A stretch of DNA of 63,480 nt from an uncultured Acidaminococcus sp. (GCA_900314165.1 OMUE01000110.1:1-63480); one strand, 5' to 3'. Positions 7,811-17,219 are shown, counted from the stretch's first letter. The notes: generated by a model not told the origin, from the sequence alone. Numbers and translations: made by a program.

Positions 7811-8455
7811 ATGAAGAAGGGCTTAACAGAATTAGTGATGATTCTCGACAGAAGTGGTTCCATGGGCGGTTTGGAAAGCGATACTATCGGCGGCTACAAC
7901 AGCATGCTGGCCAAACAAAAGAAGGCGGAGGGGCAGGTGCTGGTGTCCACAGTCCTGTTTGATGATGAAAGCGAAGTGCTGTACGACAGAGTGCCTCTGG
8001 AGAAAATGCCCCAGATGACGGGCAAGGATTACTATGTGCGGGGCTGCACGGCTCTGCTGGATGCTGTAGGTGGAGCTATCCGGCACATAGCCCGGGTGCA
8101 TAAGGAAGCCAGCGAAGAGGAACGGCCGGAAAAGACGATCTTCGTCATTACAACGGATGGCCTGGAAAATGCCAGCCGGGAATACACGTTTAAAGCCGTG
8201 AAAAAGCTGGTGGAGCAGCAGAAGGAGGCTGGCTGGGAATTCCTGTTCCTAGGGGCTAATATAGACGCCATAGGGACCGCAGCCCAGTTCGGCATCGCTG
8301 CGGACCGGGCGGCCAACTTCCACAGTGACTCCAAGGGCACGGCTTTAAACTACGAGGTTTTGGCCGACGCCGTCTGCGAAATGCGTGCCTGCAGCGCTCC
8401 CATCGATGCCCATTGGAAGAAGCGGATTGAAGAGGATTTCAAAGAAAGACGTTAA
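7811..8455 (+). CDS. von Willebrand factor A domain protein
   Basis: 214-aa soluble protein made of a single vWA fold. The metal-ion-dependent adhesion site DRSGS is at residues 13-17, with a later Thr in VRGCTALLDAVGG and the TTDGLENASRE segment completing the site. No signal peptide or membrane segment, so it is cytoplasmic. Very similar stand-alone vWA proteins in Firmicutes sit next to the HTH protein family found just upstream here, and the pair is likely functional together; what it does is not known to me. The gene meets the LysR gene tail to tail with a 2-base gap. Confidence 0.88.
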   Translation: MKKGLTELVMILDRSGSMGGLESDTIGGYNSMLAKQKKAEGQVLVSTVLFDDESEVLYDRVPLEKMPQMTGKDYYVRGCTALLDAVGGAIRHIARVHKEASEEERPEKTIFVITTDGLENASREYTFKAVKKLVEQQKEAGWEFLFLGANIDAIGTAAQFGIAADRAANFHSDSKGTALNYEVLADAVCEMRACSAPIDAHWKKRIEEDFKERR

Positions 8456-8457
8456 AT

Positions 8458-9378
8458 TTATTCCCCCAGCACCTCGAAGATCACCTCATCCAGTGCCAGC
8501 GTGGCTTTCGAGTGGTAACGGCCGGGAGCTACGGCGGTAACCAGCTGCAGGGGGAAGCCGTCTTCTCCCAGAGACAGCAGGGCGGCATTCCGGAAATAGT
8601 GCCGGGAGCTGTAATAGGTGAAGGCCAGGCCCAGACCGCTGGCTCCCATGGACGCGGCGAACATAGCCGTCAGGTCCTCGTTGTAGGTAATGGGTGTAAT
8701 ATTGTGCCGGCGGAAAATGCGCCGGGCTTCCCGGCCCAGGATCGTATCGTAGCCGCTTAGCAAAAATTCAAAATCAGCTGCCTTGCTTATATCAATAAAC
8801 CAGGGCAGCTTTTGTTTGCGCTGATTTTCCTTCTGGGGTACGGCCAGCTTCATAATCGGATGGTCCGGGTGGGTGATGATGCAGATCTCATCCTTCATAA
8901 GGGGACGGACCTGGATGCGGCTGGGCTGATCCGGTTTGGACAGCAGGGCGATGTCCACTTCCCCCGTCAGCAGCATCTGCTCCAGAGCCATGGAATTCTT
9001 CTCCACAATCTGGACATGGATGTCCGGGTACCGTTTGTGGAATACGTTCAGTACCGGGGGCAGCAGGTAAGAGCCACGGAATGAACTGATACCCATAATC
9101 ACATGCCCCGTCTTCAGTTCGCTGATGTCCTGCATTTCGTCCCGGACCCTGTGGAATTCTGACAGAGTCCCATAGGCAAACCGAATGAGACGCTGACCGG
9201 ATTCTGTAGGCCGCACGCCGTTGGCTGTCCGGATAAACAGTTTATGGCCCAGCGTATGTTCCGTGGTGGTCAGGGCCTGGGACAGGCTGGACTGGGCCAT
9301 GTACAGCCGTTCTGCAGCTTTCGAGATACTTTTTTCTTCCGCAATGGCGATGATATAGTGCAGCTCTTTCAGCTCCAT
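8458..9378 (-). CDS. LysR-family transcriptional regulator (divergent to the DUF6282 operon)
   Basis: 306-aa regulator. Residues 1-60 hold the winged HTH (ISKAAERLYMAQSSLSQALT) and 90-300 the ligand-binding fold. The start at 9378 follows AAGGAGG about 8 bases upstream on the minus strand; a start at 9399 would remove the ribosome site. It diverges from the DUF6282-MatC-hydratase-lyase genes and most probably controls them through the dyad at 9398-9412. The inducer would be expected to be a substrate or intermediate of that pathway. Confidence 0.92.
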   Translation of the reverse strand: MELKELHYIIAIAEEKSISKAAERLYMAQSSLSQALTTTEHTLGHKLFIRTANGVRPTESGQRLIRFAYGTLSEFHRVRDEMQDISELKTGHVIMGISSFRGSYLLPPVLNVFHKRYPDIHVQIVEKNSMALEQMLLTGEVDIALLSKPDQPSRIQVRPLMKDEICIITHPDHPIMKLAVPQKENQRKQKLPWFIDISKAADFEFLLSGYDTILGREARRIFRRHNITPITYNEDLTAMFAASMGASGLGLAFTYYSSRHYFRNAALLSLGEDGFPLQLVTAVAPGRYHSKATLALDEVIFEVLGE

Positions 9379-9397
9379 AAAAATCCTCCTTATACCC

Positions 9398-9412
9398 ATC
9401 GGTTTTTCCGAT
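9398..9412. promoter_or_regulatory. Candidate LysR operator ATCGG-N5-CCGAT
   Basis: A perfect 5-bp dyad with T-N11-A geometry (T9399, A9411), the classical LysR-type site, lies between the divergent LysR and DUF6282 genes and about 20 bases upstream of the LysR start. TATA-like sequences continue to 9462 (TATATT at 9457-9462), where the promoter of the plus-strand genes may lie. Confidence 0.55.
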
Positions 9413-9509
9413 ACCTAGTATAACAAATTTTCTGATTTTTTCAAAATGAAATATGATATATTCTTTATAGGCGAAAGGAATTAATTAATCTTGTACGGAG
9501 GGAAAGAAA

Positions 9510-10400
9510 ATGAGCAGAGTATCCTTGAAAGGCATTTGCGACATGCACGTCCACACGAATCCCGACCTGCGCTACCGGGCCTACAGCGACCTGCAGCTGG
9601 CTGATGCGGCTGTACGGGTAGGCGCCCGGGCCATCGTTATCAAATCCCATTTGGGCTTTACCGTAAACCGCGCAGCCATAGCTACGGAATACGTGAAGAA
9701 AGTATACGGAGAAGATACTCCCTTCACCATGTATGGCGGCGTGGTCATGAACAAGATCATCGGTGGCGTGAACCCGGAAGCCGTGGAAAAAGGCCTAAAG
9801 CTGGGTGCCAAGGTCATCTGGCTGCCCACCCAGTCCGCAAAACGCCACTTGGAAAAAATGGGCAAGAATCCGGCTGACGGCATCGAACTGGTCCGGGACG
9901 GCAAGGTGGTGCCGGAGCTGAACCCTGTGTTCGACCTGATCCGCGACCATAACGCCGTGCTGGCTACGGCTCACGTTTCCCCGGAAGAAGCGTTCGTAGT
10001 CGTGGAAGCAGCCCGGAAAGCCGGCGTAAAGAAGATCGTCATTACGCACCCGGAATGGTGGGTATGTGCCTACACCCTGGAAGACCAGATCCGCCTGGTG
10101 AAAGACTACGACGTCATCCTGGAACGGTGCTACGCTCAGAACATGGGCAAGGGCCAGCCCTACCACATGAACCTGGCAGAAAATGCGGAACTCATTAAGA
10201 CTGTCGGCTACCAGCACGTCATGGTGGACACGGACGGCGGCCAGGTGGAGAACCCGGATTGGGAAACGGAAATCTACGAATACATGCACTACCTGGTAGA
10301 GCACGGCATTCCGGAAGAACAAGTCTACTACATGACGAAGACCATTCCTTACCGGCTGCTGGATATTCCGGACGAACCGGCAGGAGCCTGCAAGGACTAA
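9510..10400 (+). CDS. DUF6282 family metal-dependent hydrolase
   Basis: 296-aa protein of the amidohydrolase-like TIM-barrel class annotated as DUF6282. The metal-binding motif DMHVHTNPD is at residues 11-19 (His13, His15). Further His-containing segments ATAHVS and ITHPEWW and an acidic VDTDGGQ near the C-terminal third complete a plausible metal site. Soluble, no signal peptide. It is the first plus-strand gene after the LysR operator and precedes a carrier, a hydratase and a lyase. Possible role: opening of a lactone, ester or amide before the hydratase/lyase steps. Substrate unknown. Confidence 0.82.
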   Translation: MSRVSLKGICDMHVHTNPDLRYRAYSDLQLADAAVRVGARAIVIKSHLGFTVNRAAIATEYVKKVYGEDTPFTMYGGVVMNKIIGGVNPEAVEKGLKLGAKVIWLPTQSAKRHLEKMGKNPADGIELVRDGKVVPELNPVFDLIRDHNAVLATAHVSPEEAFVVVEAARKAGVKKIVITHPEWWVCAYTLEDQIRLVKDYDVILERCYAQNMGKGQPYHMNLAENAELIKTVGYQHVMVDTDGGQVENPDWETEIYEYMHYLVEHGIPEEQVYYMTKTIPYRLLDIPDEPAGACKD

Positions 10401-10426
10401 GATTTGAAACATAAGGGGGAGAAATC

Positions 10427-11740
10427 ATGCTGAGTACATTCATCATCCTGGCCATTGCGGTGGCTATTTTCCTGGGGTATAAGACGAAACTGAACACCGG
10501 TCTGTTCTGCATCATCTTTGCCTACATCATCGGCTGCTTCGTCATGGGGCTGAAACCGAAACAACTGATTGGCTTTTGGCCTACGAACACCATGTTCGTC
10601 ATTCTGTCCGTATCTCTGTTCTACAATATTGCGGCAATCAACGGCACGCTGGAAAAAATGTCCGGCTCCCTGTTGTATGCCTGCCGGAAATTCCCGGGCA
10701 TGCTGCCCTTCGCTCTGTTCGGTGTAGCCGTGGTGCTGTCCGTTATGGGTGCTACGTACTTCACCGTACTGGCCTTCCTGGCTCCTATCACTCTGGTCAT
10801 CTGCGATGAATCCCGCATGGATAAGCTGACCGGTGCTGTGGCCATCAACTGCGGCGCTTTGTGCGGCGGGGACTTCCCGACCTCCAACCTGGGCGTCATC
10901 TTCCGTGGCCTGGCTGATACCGCTTACGAAGCCAACAAGAATCTGAAGGCTGTGGATACCTTCAATATGGAAATGGAAATCTTCCTGTTCTCCCTGGTGT
11001 TCTCCCTGCTGCTGATTGCTGTGTTCCGGTTCGGCCTGAAGGCTAATAGAAACATTGGTAAAGGCGTCGTATTCAAACAACCGGAAGCCTTTACAGCTCC
11101 GCAGAAGACCACTCTGACCCTTATGATCGCCATGATGGTTGTTGTATTGATTTTCCCTCTGCTGAAGACCATTATGCCTGCTAACGCTGCCATCAAATAC
11201 ATGGCTGGCAAGACGGATGTGGGCCTGGTAGCCATCATCTTCGCCGTCATCGGCCTGCTGCTGAAGCTGGCTCCTCAGAAGGAAGCCATCGCCAAGATTC
11301 CCTGGAACACCATCATCATGATTGCCGGCGCCGGCATGCTGATCGCCGTGGCTGTAAAAGCCGGTACCATCAAGATGCTGAGCACCTGGGTGGGCACGAA
11401 CGTTCCTGTGGCCCTGATCCCCATCGCGTTCTCCATCATCGCCGCCATCATGAGCTTCTTCAGCTCCACCACCGGCGTCGTAACGCCTGCCCTGTTCCCT
11501 CTGATCCCGAACCTGTCCGCTACCACGGGTATTGCGGCTCCTGTGCTGTTTGCCTGCACCGTGCTGGGTGCTCAGTCCAGCGCCATCAGCCCCTTCTCTT
11601 CCGGCGGTTCCCTGATCCTGGGCTCCACTCCGAAAGAAGAAGACCGGACTACGCTGTTTAATAAACTGCTCATGATTGCTGTACCTATCAGCATCCTGGC
11701 CTGCGCTGCGTACAACTTCATCGTGGCCATGGTATTTTAA
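10427..11740 (+). CDS. MatC-like / ion-transporter superfamily carboxylate permease
   Basis: 437-aa polytopic membrane protein with about 11-12 hydrophobic helices. The N-terminal half resembles MatC (dicarboxylate carrier), and both halves have the internal re-entrant pattern of the SLC13/IT superfamily (GGDFPTSNLG near residue 146 and FSSTTGVVTPALFPLIPN near residue 345). It is 26 bases downstream of the DUF6282 gene and presumably supplies its substrate. A di- or tricarboxylate is likely; the exact acid cannot be read from sequence. Confidence 0.85.
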   Translation: MLSTFIILAIAVAIFLGYKTKLNTGLFCIIFAYIIGCFVMGLKPKQLIGFWPTNTMFVILSVSLFYNIAAINGTLEKMSGSLLYACRKFPGMLPFALFGVAVVLSVMGATYFTVLAFLAPITLVICDESRMDKLTGAVAINCGALCGGDFPTSNLGVIFRGLADTAYEANKNLKAVDTFNMEMEIFLFSLVFSLLLIAVFRFGLKANRNIGKGVVFKQPEAFTAPQKTTLTLMIAMMVVVLIFPLLKTIMPANAAIKYMAGKTDVGLVAIIFAVIGLLLKLAPQKEAIAKIPWNTIIMIAGAGMLIAVAVKAGTIKMLSTWVGTNVPVALIPIAFSIIAAIMSFFSSTTGVVTPALFPLIPNLSATTGIAAPVLFACTVLGAQSSAISPFSSGGSLILGSTPKEEDRTTLFNKLLMIAVPISILACAAYNFIVAMVF

Positions 11741-11762
11741 GACTTGGGTGGGCCTCTGGCCA

Positions 11763-11868
11763 GGACGTCAGAAGTCAGACGTCAGATGTCAGAAGTCCGC
11801 GGGACAATACATAGACTGATAAAACTGTAGGGGCGTGCCAAAGCGAAGCGTCGGCCCGCCCGCTAAGG
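11763..11868. repeat. Short tandem TCAGACG/TCAGAAG units and a partial family B element
   Basis: 11763-11797 is made of overlapping units such as GACGTCAGAAGTCAGACGTC. 11826-11868 starts with TGTAGGGGCG and ends with a GC-rich CGGCCCGCCCGC, a diverged piece of family B. The ribosome site GGGGAGGA of the next gene follows directly. Confidence 0.6.
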
Positions 11869-11881
11869 GGAGGAAACTATA

Positions 11882-14167
11882 ATGATCGAATTATTCAAAA
11901 GCGGTGCGTATCTGCTGAACGGCACGGAACTGGTTCCGGAAGAAGAACAAGCCAAAGTCGAAGCCAAACTGGGCAAGAAAGTTTCCAAGGAAGAAGCTAA
12001 GAAGGGCACCATCGCCTACGGCATCCTGAAGGCTCACAACAAGAGCAACTCCATGGACGCCCTGAAAATCAAATTTGACGCCCTGACCAGCCACGACATT
12101 ACCTATGTCGGCATCATCCAAACGGCCCGGGCTTCCGGTATGGACGTATTCCCCATGCCCTATGTCCTGACCTGCTGCCACAACTCCCTGTGCGCTGTAG
12201 GCGGCACCATCAACGAAGATGACCACATGTTTGGCCTGACTGCTGCCCAGAAATACGGCGGGATCTTCGTACCCCCTCATATGGCCGTTATCCACCAATA
12301 CATGCGTGAAATGTTCGCCGGCTGCGGTAAGATGATCCTGGGCTCCGACAGCCATACCCGTTACGGCGCTCTGGGCACCATGGCCGTAGGCGAAGGCGGC
12401 GGCGAACTGGATAAGCAGATCCTGGGCGACACCTGGGACAACCCCTATCCCGGCGTCGTAGCCATCTACCTGACCGGCAAACCCAATCCCTGGGTCGGCC
12501 CTCACGACATCGCCCTGGCCATCTGCGGCGCTGTGTATAAGAGCGGCTACGTGAAGAACAAAGTCATGGAATTCGTGGGCCCCGGCGTCTCCAGCATGAT
12601 CACGGACTACCGGAACGCCGTAGACGTTATGACCACGGAAACCACCTGCCTGAGCTCTATCTGGAGAACGGACGAAGAAACCCGGAAATTCCTGAAGGAA
12701 CATCACAGAGAAAACGAATACAAGGAACTGAACCCTGCAGACGTAGCCTACTACGACGGCGTGGTGAAGGTAGACCTGTCTACGATTAAACCCATGATTG
12801 CTCTGCCGTTCCATCCGTCCAACGCCTATGCCATCGACGACTTCAAAGCCAACATGATGGACATCCTGCGGGAAACGGAAAAGGCTGCGGAAAAAGTCAG
12901 CCAGGGCCGCGCTCCTTACAGCCTGACGGACAAAGTCCACGACGGCAAGCTGCAGATCCAGCAGGGCATCATCGCCGGCTGCGCAGGCGGCAACTACGTG
13001 AACGTAGTGGAAGCTGCTAACCTGCTGAGAGGCAAATCCATCGGTGCCGGGGAATTCACCCTGAGCGTATATCCTTCCTCCATGCCCGTGTTCATGGACC
13101 TGTCCAGAAAAGGCATGCTGACGGACCTGATGGCTGCCGGTGCCGTAATCAAGACTGCGTTCTGCGGACCTTGCTTCGGTGCAGGGGATACCCCGAACCA
13201 CGACGGTCTGTCCATCCGTCACACCACGAGAAACTTCCCGAACCGCGAAGGTTCCAAGCCCGGCAAAGGCCAGATGTCCGCTGTAGCCCTGATGGATGCC
13301 CGGAGCATCGCAGCTACTGCAGCCAACGGCGGCATCCTGACCAGCGCGGAAGAATTTGCGGACAGCTTCGGCAATGTGCCTGAATACCACTTCGATGACA
13401 GCGCCTACAAAGCCAGAGTGTACAACGGCTTCGGCAAGGCTGACAAAGAAAAAGACCTGTTCTACGGCCCGAACATCAAAGACTGGCCGGAACAGCCTAA
13501 ACTGGGCGAAAACGTACTGCTGAGAGTCTGCTCCAAGATCCTGGATCCTGTAACCACTACGGACGAACTGATTCCTTCCGGTGAAACCTCCTCCTTCCGG
13601 TCCAACCCTCTGGGCCTGGCCGAATTCACCCTGAGCCGGAGAGATCCGGAATACGTAGGCCGCAGCAAGGCTGTAAAGGCCATGGAACAAGACCGGGAAG
13701 CCGGCAAAGAGCTGCCTGAACTGAAAGAAGTCTTCGAGACTATCAACAGCGCCAGCGATGTGAAGGCTGACCTGAGCAATACCGAAATCGGCTCCGTAGT
13801 GTACGCCAACAAACCCGGCGACGGCTCTGCCCGTGAACAGGCAGCCAGCTGCCAGAGAGTGCTGGGCGGCCTGGCCAACATTACTCAGGACTACGCTACG
13901 AAACGGTATCGCAGCAACTGCATCAACTGGGGCATGCTGCCGCTGCACCTGAAGGGCGAACCCACGGAATTCGAAGTAGGGGACTACATCTACATCCCCG
14001 GCATCCGTGCCCAGATGGACGGGGACCTGGCAGACATCCCTGCTTACGTAGTAAAAGCCGGCAAGCTGGTACCCATCAGCCTGTACAGCAAACCTCTGAC
14101 GGCCGAAGAAAAAGAAATCATCAAAGCCGGCTGCCTGATCAATTTCAATAGAAACAAGAATAAATAA
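11882..14167 (+). CDS. Aconitase-family hydratase (YbhJ-like)
   Basis: 761-aa [4Fe-4S] hydro-lyase. Cluster ligands are Cys367, Cys428 and Cys431 (C-X60-C-X2-C), the aconitase pattern. GSDSHTRYG near residue 157 and the C-terminal-domain sequence [11 protein letters not shown] near residue 452 are active-site segments of the superfamily. The closest type I recognise is the large uncharacterised YbhJ-like branch, not housekeeping AcnA/B. Followed by an isocitrate-lyase-family enzyme, so hydration/dehydration of a branched di- or tricarboxylate ahead of C-C cleavage is likely, as in methylcitrate or dimethylmaleate routes. Ends in a strong terminator. Confidence 0.88.
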   Translation: MIELFKSGAYLLNGTELVPEEEQAKVEAKLGKKVSKEEAKKGTIAYGILKAHNKSNSMDALKIKFDALTSHDITYVGIIQTARASGMDVFPMPYVLTCCHNSLCAVGGTINEDDHMFGLTAAQKYGGIFVPPHMAVIHQYMREMFAGCGKMILGSDSHTRYGALGTMAVGEGGGELDKQILGDTWDNPYPGVVAIYLTGKPNPWVGPHDIALAICGAVYKSGYVKNKVMEFVGPGVSSMITDYRNAVDVMTTETTCLSSIWRTDEETRKFLKEHHRENEYKELNPADVAYYDGVVKVDLSTIKPMIALPFHPSNAYAIDDFKANMMDILRETEKAAEKVSQGRAPYSLTDKVHDGKLQIQQGIIAGCAGGNYVNVVEAANLLRGKSIGAGEFTLSVYPSSMPVFMDLSRKGMLTDLMAAGAVIKTAFCGPCFGAGDTPNHDGLSIRHTTRNFPNREGSKPGKGQMSAVALMDARSIAATAANGGILTSAEEFADSFGNVPEYHFDDSAYKARVYNGFGKADKEKDLFYGPNIKDWPEQPKLGENVLLRVCSKILDPVTTTDELIPSGETSSFRSNPLGLAEFTLSRRDPEYVGRSKAVKAMEQDREAGKELPELKEVFETINSASDVKADLSNTEIGSVVYANKPGDGSAREQAASCQRVLGGLANITQDYATKRYRSNCINWGMLPLHLKGEPTEFEVGDYIYIPGIRAQMDGDLADIPAYVVKAGKLVPISLYSKPLTAEEKEIIKAGCLINFNRNKNK

Positions 14168-14178
14168 GACTATAAACC

Positions 14179-14216
14179 AAAATTCCCCTGGAAGATTCTG
14201 TTCCAGGGGAATTTTT
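14179..14216 (+). terminator. Intrinsic terminator after the hydratase gene
   Basis: 15-bp stem pairing 14179-14193 (AAAATTCCCCTGGAA) with 14201-14215, ending in a T run. The lyase gene that follows must rely on readthrough or its own promoter. Confidence 0.85.
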
Positions 14217-14220
14217 GCTG

Positions 14221-14317
14221 TAGCGAAGAGTAAAGAGCAAAGAGGCGGCCTCCAGCCGAATCCGGCCCCCACTGGGGGCGGTGAATCCGCGTAAAGCGGA
14301 TGGTGGGGGCGTCTGGA
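14221..14317. repeat. Purine-rich array and GC hairpins, family C
   Basis: GCGAAGAGTAAAGAGCAAAGAGG leads into a GC-rich segment with small hairpins such as CCCCCACTGGGGG and AATCCGCGTAAAGCGGAT, then TGGTGGGGGCGTC. Part of the upstream extension of the next ORF is encoded by this repeat and is not real protein. Confidence 0.6.
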
Positions 14318-14364
14318 AGACACTTTTATGCTACAATAAAAGAAAAATACAGGAGGACCCTTCT

Positions 14365-15237
14365 ATGAGTGATAAAAGCAAACAGTTTCGCAAATTACTC
14401 CAGCAGGATGGGCTCATCGTGACGCCGGGAGCTACGACTCCGCTGCTGGCCAAGGTAGTCCAGGAGGCCGGTTTTGACCTGGCCTTTGTGACCGGGGCAG
14501 GGGTGGCCAATATGAACTTCTGCCTGCCGGACTACGGCCTCATCAACCTGATGGAAAACGTGGAAATCGTCCGGCGTATGAATGATGCGGTGGATATCCC
14601 GCTGCTGGTGGATATTGACGATGGTTATGGCAGCCCTATGAACGTATTTCGTACGGCTAGGGAGTACTCCCGTCTGGGCATGGGCGGCGTCATCCTGGAG
14701 GACCAGAAGGCGCCTAAGCGTTGCGGCCATTTTGAAGATCACCAGGTCATTTCTATTCCGGAAATGTGCGCAAAGCTGCAGGCTTTGAAGGATGGTTCTG
14801 TGGATCCGGACATGGTCGTCGTGGCCCGGACGGATGCCGTGTCCGTAAACGGCATAGACGACGCCATTGAAAGGGCGAAAGCATACGTAGCTGCCGGTGC
14901 AGATGTAATCTTCATCGAGGCACCCCGTACGGTGGAAATGATGAGACGAATTCCCAAAGAAGTGCCCGCTCCCACGCTGATCAACCTGGTAGAACACGGC
15001 AAAACGCCGCTTTTGCCAAACAGCGAATTGGCCCAAATGGGCTTCAAGATTGCCTTATACGCCAACGCACCCATGAAAGCAGCTATCCGGGGTACCCAGA
15101 AAATCCTGGAGTACCTGAAAGAAAATGACACCACGGACGGCGCCGATGAACAACCCGACCTGATGATCACTTCCGACGAACGGCACGTGCTCACGAATAA
15201 GAAGTTTTATTATGAGCTGCAGAAGAAGTATAAGTAA
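14365..15237 (+). CDS. PEP mutase/isocitrate lyase superfamily lyase (PrpB/dimethylmalate lyase-like)
   Basis: 290-aa TIM-barrel lyase. The Mg-binding DIDDGYGS is at residues 83-90 and the flexible-loop motif EDQKAPKRCGH at 112-122 carries the catalytic Cys120 found in methylisocitrate and dimethylmalate lyases. VARTDA and IEAPRT are further family signatures. Start ATG 14365 follows AGGAGG at 14351-14356. Together with the aconitase-family hydratase it should cleave a 2-hydroxy-carboxylate into pyruvate or glyoxylate plus a smaller acid. Substrate not determined. A paralogue without the Cys is at 23864. Confidence 0.9.
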   Translation: MSDKSKQFRKLLQQDGLIVTPGATTPLLAKVVQEAGFDLAFVTGAGVANMNFCLPDYGLINLMENVEIVRRMNDAVDIPLLVDIDDGYGSPMNVFRTAREYSRLGMGGVILEDQKAPKRCGHFEDHQVISIPEMCAKLQALKDGSVDPDMVVVARTDAVSVNGIDDAIERAKAYVAAGADVIFIEAPRTVEMMRRIPKEVPAPTLINLVEHGKTPLLPNSELAQMGFKIALYANAPMKAAIRGTQKILEYLKENDTTDGADEQPDLMITSDERHVLTNKKFYYELQKKYK

Positions 15238-15475
15238 GTAAAGCGAAAAGCGAAAAGTGAAAAGCGAAAAGGCGCCTGCGGCGGGCAAGGAAGAAACGAA
15301 GAAAGCGAAAAGCGAAAAGTGAAGAGAGAAAAGGTGTGCGCTGCACTGCCCCCTCGCCAGCTGTCGCTATGGCCCTCTCCCCCTACGGGGGCGACTGTCC
15401 GCAGGACGGGCAGAGCCCTGTCATCCCCGCAGGGGAGGGGAACCGGCGAAGCCGGTGGTGGGGCCGTCCAGCGGA
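15238..15475. repeat. Long composite repeat: purine-rich array with GGCGCCTGCGGCGGGCAAGG core and GC hairpins
   Basis: Starting at the stop codon, GCGAAAA/GTGAAAA units surround the 20-base core at 15270-15289, then repeat. From 15337 a GC-rich part with CCCCCTACGGGGGCG and GGACGGGCAGAGCC hairpins ends in GAACCGGCGAAGCCGGTGGTGGGG, related to family A. A reversed relative of this second part lies at 48460-48640. Confidence 0.7.
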
Positions 15476-15511
15476 CTACTGTCGTCTGGCACCATATCCA
15501 AGCCTGCGGTG

Positions 15512-15565
15512 GGAAAGAGGTGTTGCAGTTAGCTGAAAATCTGCTAACTGCAACACCTCTTTTTC
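15512..15565. terminator. Bidirectional terminator between lyase and LysR genes
   Basis: 20-bp stem pairing 15514-15533 (AAAGAGGTGTTGCAGTTAGC) with 15543-15562, with A and T runs on both sides. It serves both convergent transcripts. Confidence 0.9.
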
Positions 15566-16550
15566 ATTCTTGATTCTGCTCTTTATTGTATCCAGGACTT
15601 TCCGTCAGGAATTGGCGTTCTACGGCTTTGCCATACTGTTTTGACAGGCTCAGCAGGTATTGGACGCTGTGACTCATGCGGTAATCCTTGCGTCGGATCA
15701 TGGCGATGGACCAGGTGGGATTTTCCAGGATCCGGAACCAGGCTACTCTGTCCCGGTCCTTGCTAGCGGCTACCCGGGAATGGGGCAGGATTGTGCAGCA
15801 CAGACCTTCTCCTACCATCTGAGCCAGGGCGTGATTCATGGCCGTCTCCATCATGATGTAGGGGTGGAAACCGCAGCGTTCAAACAGCGGGTCCAGTACT
15901 TCCTGCCGCATGGTAGAGGATTCAAAAATCAGGGAAAATAACTCATCTTTAAAAAGCCGCAGATCGATGGCCCGCAGAGCTTTACCACTGCCTATGGGTA
16001 CGGCTTTCTTCGCTAATGGGTGGGCCTTGGGAATTCCCAGCAAAAAGTCTTCTTTATAAAGAGGCTCTATGACGAAATGGTTCTGCAAATCCTGAGGCAG
16101 AGTCTTCAGCATCACCACGCCCATATCCAATGTCCCATCGTTCAATAACCGATACTGATCCGCTACAATCTTTTCCATCAGGTTGAACTTGATTTGAGGA
16201 TACTTTGTGTGGAAGTCAAAATAGATGGCGGTGAACAGGTCGATTCCGTGTTCATGGGTAAGCCCCAGGGAGATTTCACCGTTGATATCCTGTTTCAGGT
16301 CGCTGAGCTGGGTTGTTAGATTCCGCTGGATACGCAGCATCTCCATGGCATTCGTTACGAAAATCTTCCCGGCCTGGGTAATCTGCAGGTGCCGGTTATC
16401 CCGGTCGAACAGCTTTACCCCCAAGGTGGCTTCCAGCTTGATCAACTGCTGGTTCAGACCGGACTGGGAGATGTACAGCTTTTCCGCTGCTTTGGAAATA
16501 TTGCCGTATTGAGCAATGGCTATTACATATTCGGCTACCTTCATATCCAT
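15564..16550 (-). CDS. LysR-family regulator (divergent to the TRAP operon)
   Basis: 328-aa regulator with the N-terminal winged HTH (ISKAAEKLYISQSGLNQQLI, residues 18-37) and a substrate-binding domain to residue about 300; the last 25 residues are a polar tail. Start at 16550 has AGGAGG upstream on the minus strand. It diverges from the TRAP transporter genes with 142 bases between, and is the natural regulator of TRAP uptake and the amidohydrolases. Confidence 0.92.
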   Translation of the reverse strand: MDMKVAEYVIAIAQYGNISKAAEKLYISQSGLNQQLIKLEATLGVKLFDRDNRHLQITQAGKIFVTNAMEMLRIQRNLTTQLSDLKQDINGEISLGLTHEHGIDLFTAIYFDFHTKYPQIKFNLMEKIVADQYRLLNDGTLDMGVVMLKTLPQDLQNHFVIEPLYKEDFLLGIPKAHPLAKKAVPIGSGKALRAIDLRLFKDELFSLIFESSTMRQEVLDPLFERCGFHPYIMMETAMNHALAQMVGEGLCCTILPHSRVAASKDRDRVAWFRILENPTWSIAMIRRKDYRMSHSVQYLLSLSKQYGKAVERQFLTESPGYNKEQNQE

Positions 16551-16598
16551 AATGAAAGCCTCCTTTTATACAGAATTAGAAGCTTTACTTCTTATTAT

Positions 16599-16630
16599 AC
16601 TTATTATTCACTCGTTTACAACTAATAAGT
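16599..16630. promoter_or_regulatory. Inverted repeat in the LysR/TRAP intergenic region
   Basis: ACTTATTA at 16599-16606 is mirrored by TAATAAGT at 16623-16630 with 16 bases between, midway between the divergent genes. It is a candidate operator, though AT-rich. Confidence 0.4.
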
Positions 16631-16692
16631 TTGGCCTTAGAATAAAACCATAATCGATTCGGTAACGGAACTTAAAAAGGAGGAAGTTTTTT

Positions 16693-17217
16693 ATGAAGGT
16701 CTTGAAGTGGTTGGATAAGAACTTCGAGTATGTGATTCTTGCAATCTTTCTGGCAATTATGTGCGTATTATCCTTTGCCAACGTGGTTATGCGCTATGCG
16801 TTCCACCATGCGCTGACCTGGTCCGACGAGGTCTGCTGCTATCTGCTGGCCCTGTCCGCCTTCTTCTGCCTGCCCTGCGCCATTCGCCGGGGCGTGAGCC
16901 TGAAGGTAGATACGTTCACCATGAACCTGTCTGCAGGTGCGCAAAAAGCCATCGGTCTGGTGGGCGACATCATCATGATTGTTGTCCTGGGCTTCATCTT
17001 CAAAGGAACCCTGGACCTGATCGGCAAAGCGGCCATCATCCATCAGGCCAGCCCAGCCCTGCGGATTCCTGTAGCTGATGTGTATCGGCTCATGGCCTTC
17101 GGTATCTTCCTGGGTATCCTGCGGTATGTACAGCTGATCTACAAAGTGTTGACCGGTAAGGCTCAGACGGAAGCAGACAACGGCGCTGATCTGGCTGGGG
17201 ATAAGGAGGAACTGTAA
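16693..17217 (+). CDS. TRAP transporter small permease (DctQ-type)
   Basis: 174-aa membrane protein with four hydrophobic helices and the family's early Trp/Tyr-rich segment followed by VMRYAFHHALTWSDE (about residues 33-47). It partners with the large permease for Na+-driven uptake of an organic acid. The ribosome site AAGGAGG at 16678-16684 sets the start. Two bases separate its stop from the next start. Confidence 0.92.
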   Translation: MKVLKWLDKNFEYVILAIFLAIMCVLSFANVVMRYAFHHALTWSDEVCCYLLALSAFFCLPCAIRRGVSLKVDTFTMNLSAGAQKAIGLVGDIIMIVVLGFIFKGTLDLIGKAAIIHQASPALRIPVADVYRLMAFGIFLGILRYVQLIYKVLTGKAQTEADNGADLAGDKEEL

Positions 17218-17219
17218 TC

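Noticed and set aside
11891..14323. 810-codon minus-strand frame over the aconitase-family gene
   Set aside because: It mirrors the codon pattern of the real gene, has no family signature and no ribosome site; the plus-strand frame has all aconitase motifs.
14281..14364. N-terminal extension of the ICL-family lyase
   Set aside because: It lies in GC-rich repeat DNA, and AGGAGG precedes ATG 14365.
15319..15573. Two short plus-strand frames (84 and 66 codons) after the lyase gene
   Set aside because: Both are translations of the composite repeat and terminator, with no ribosome site.
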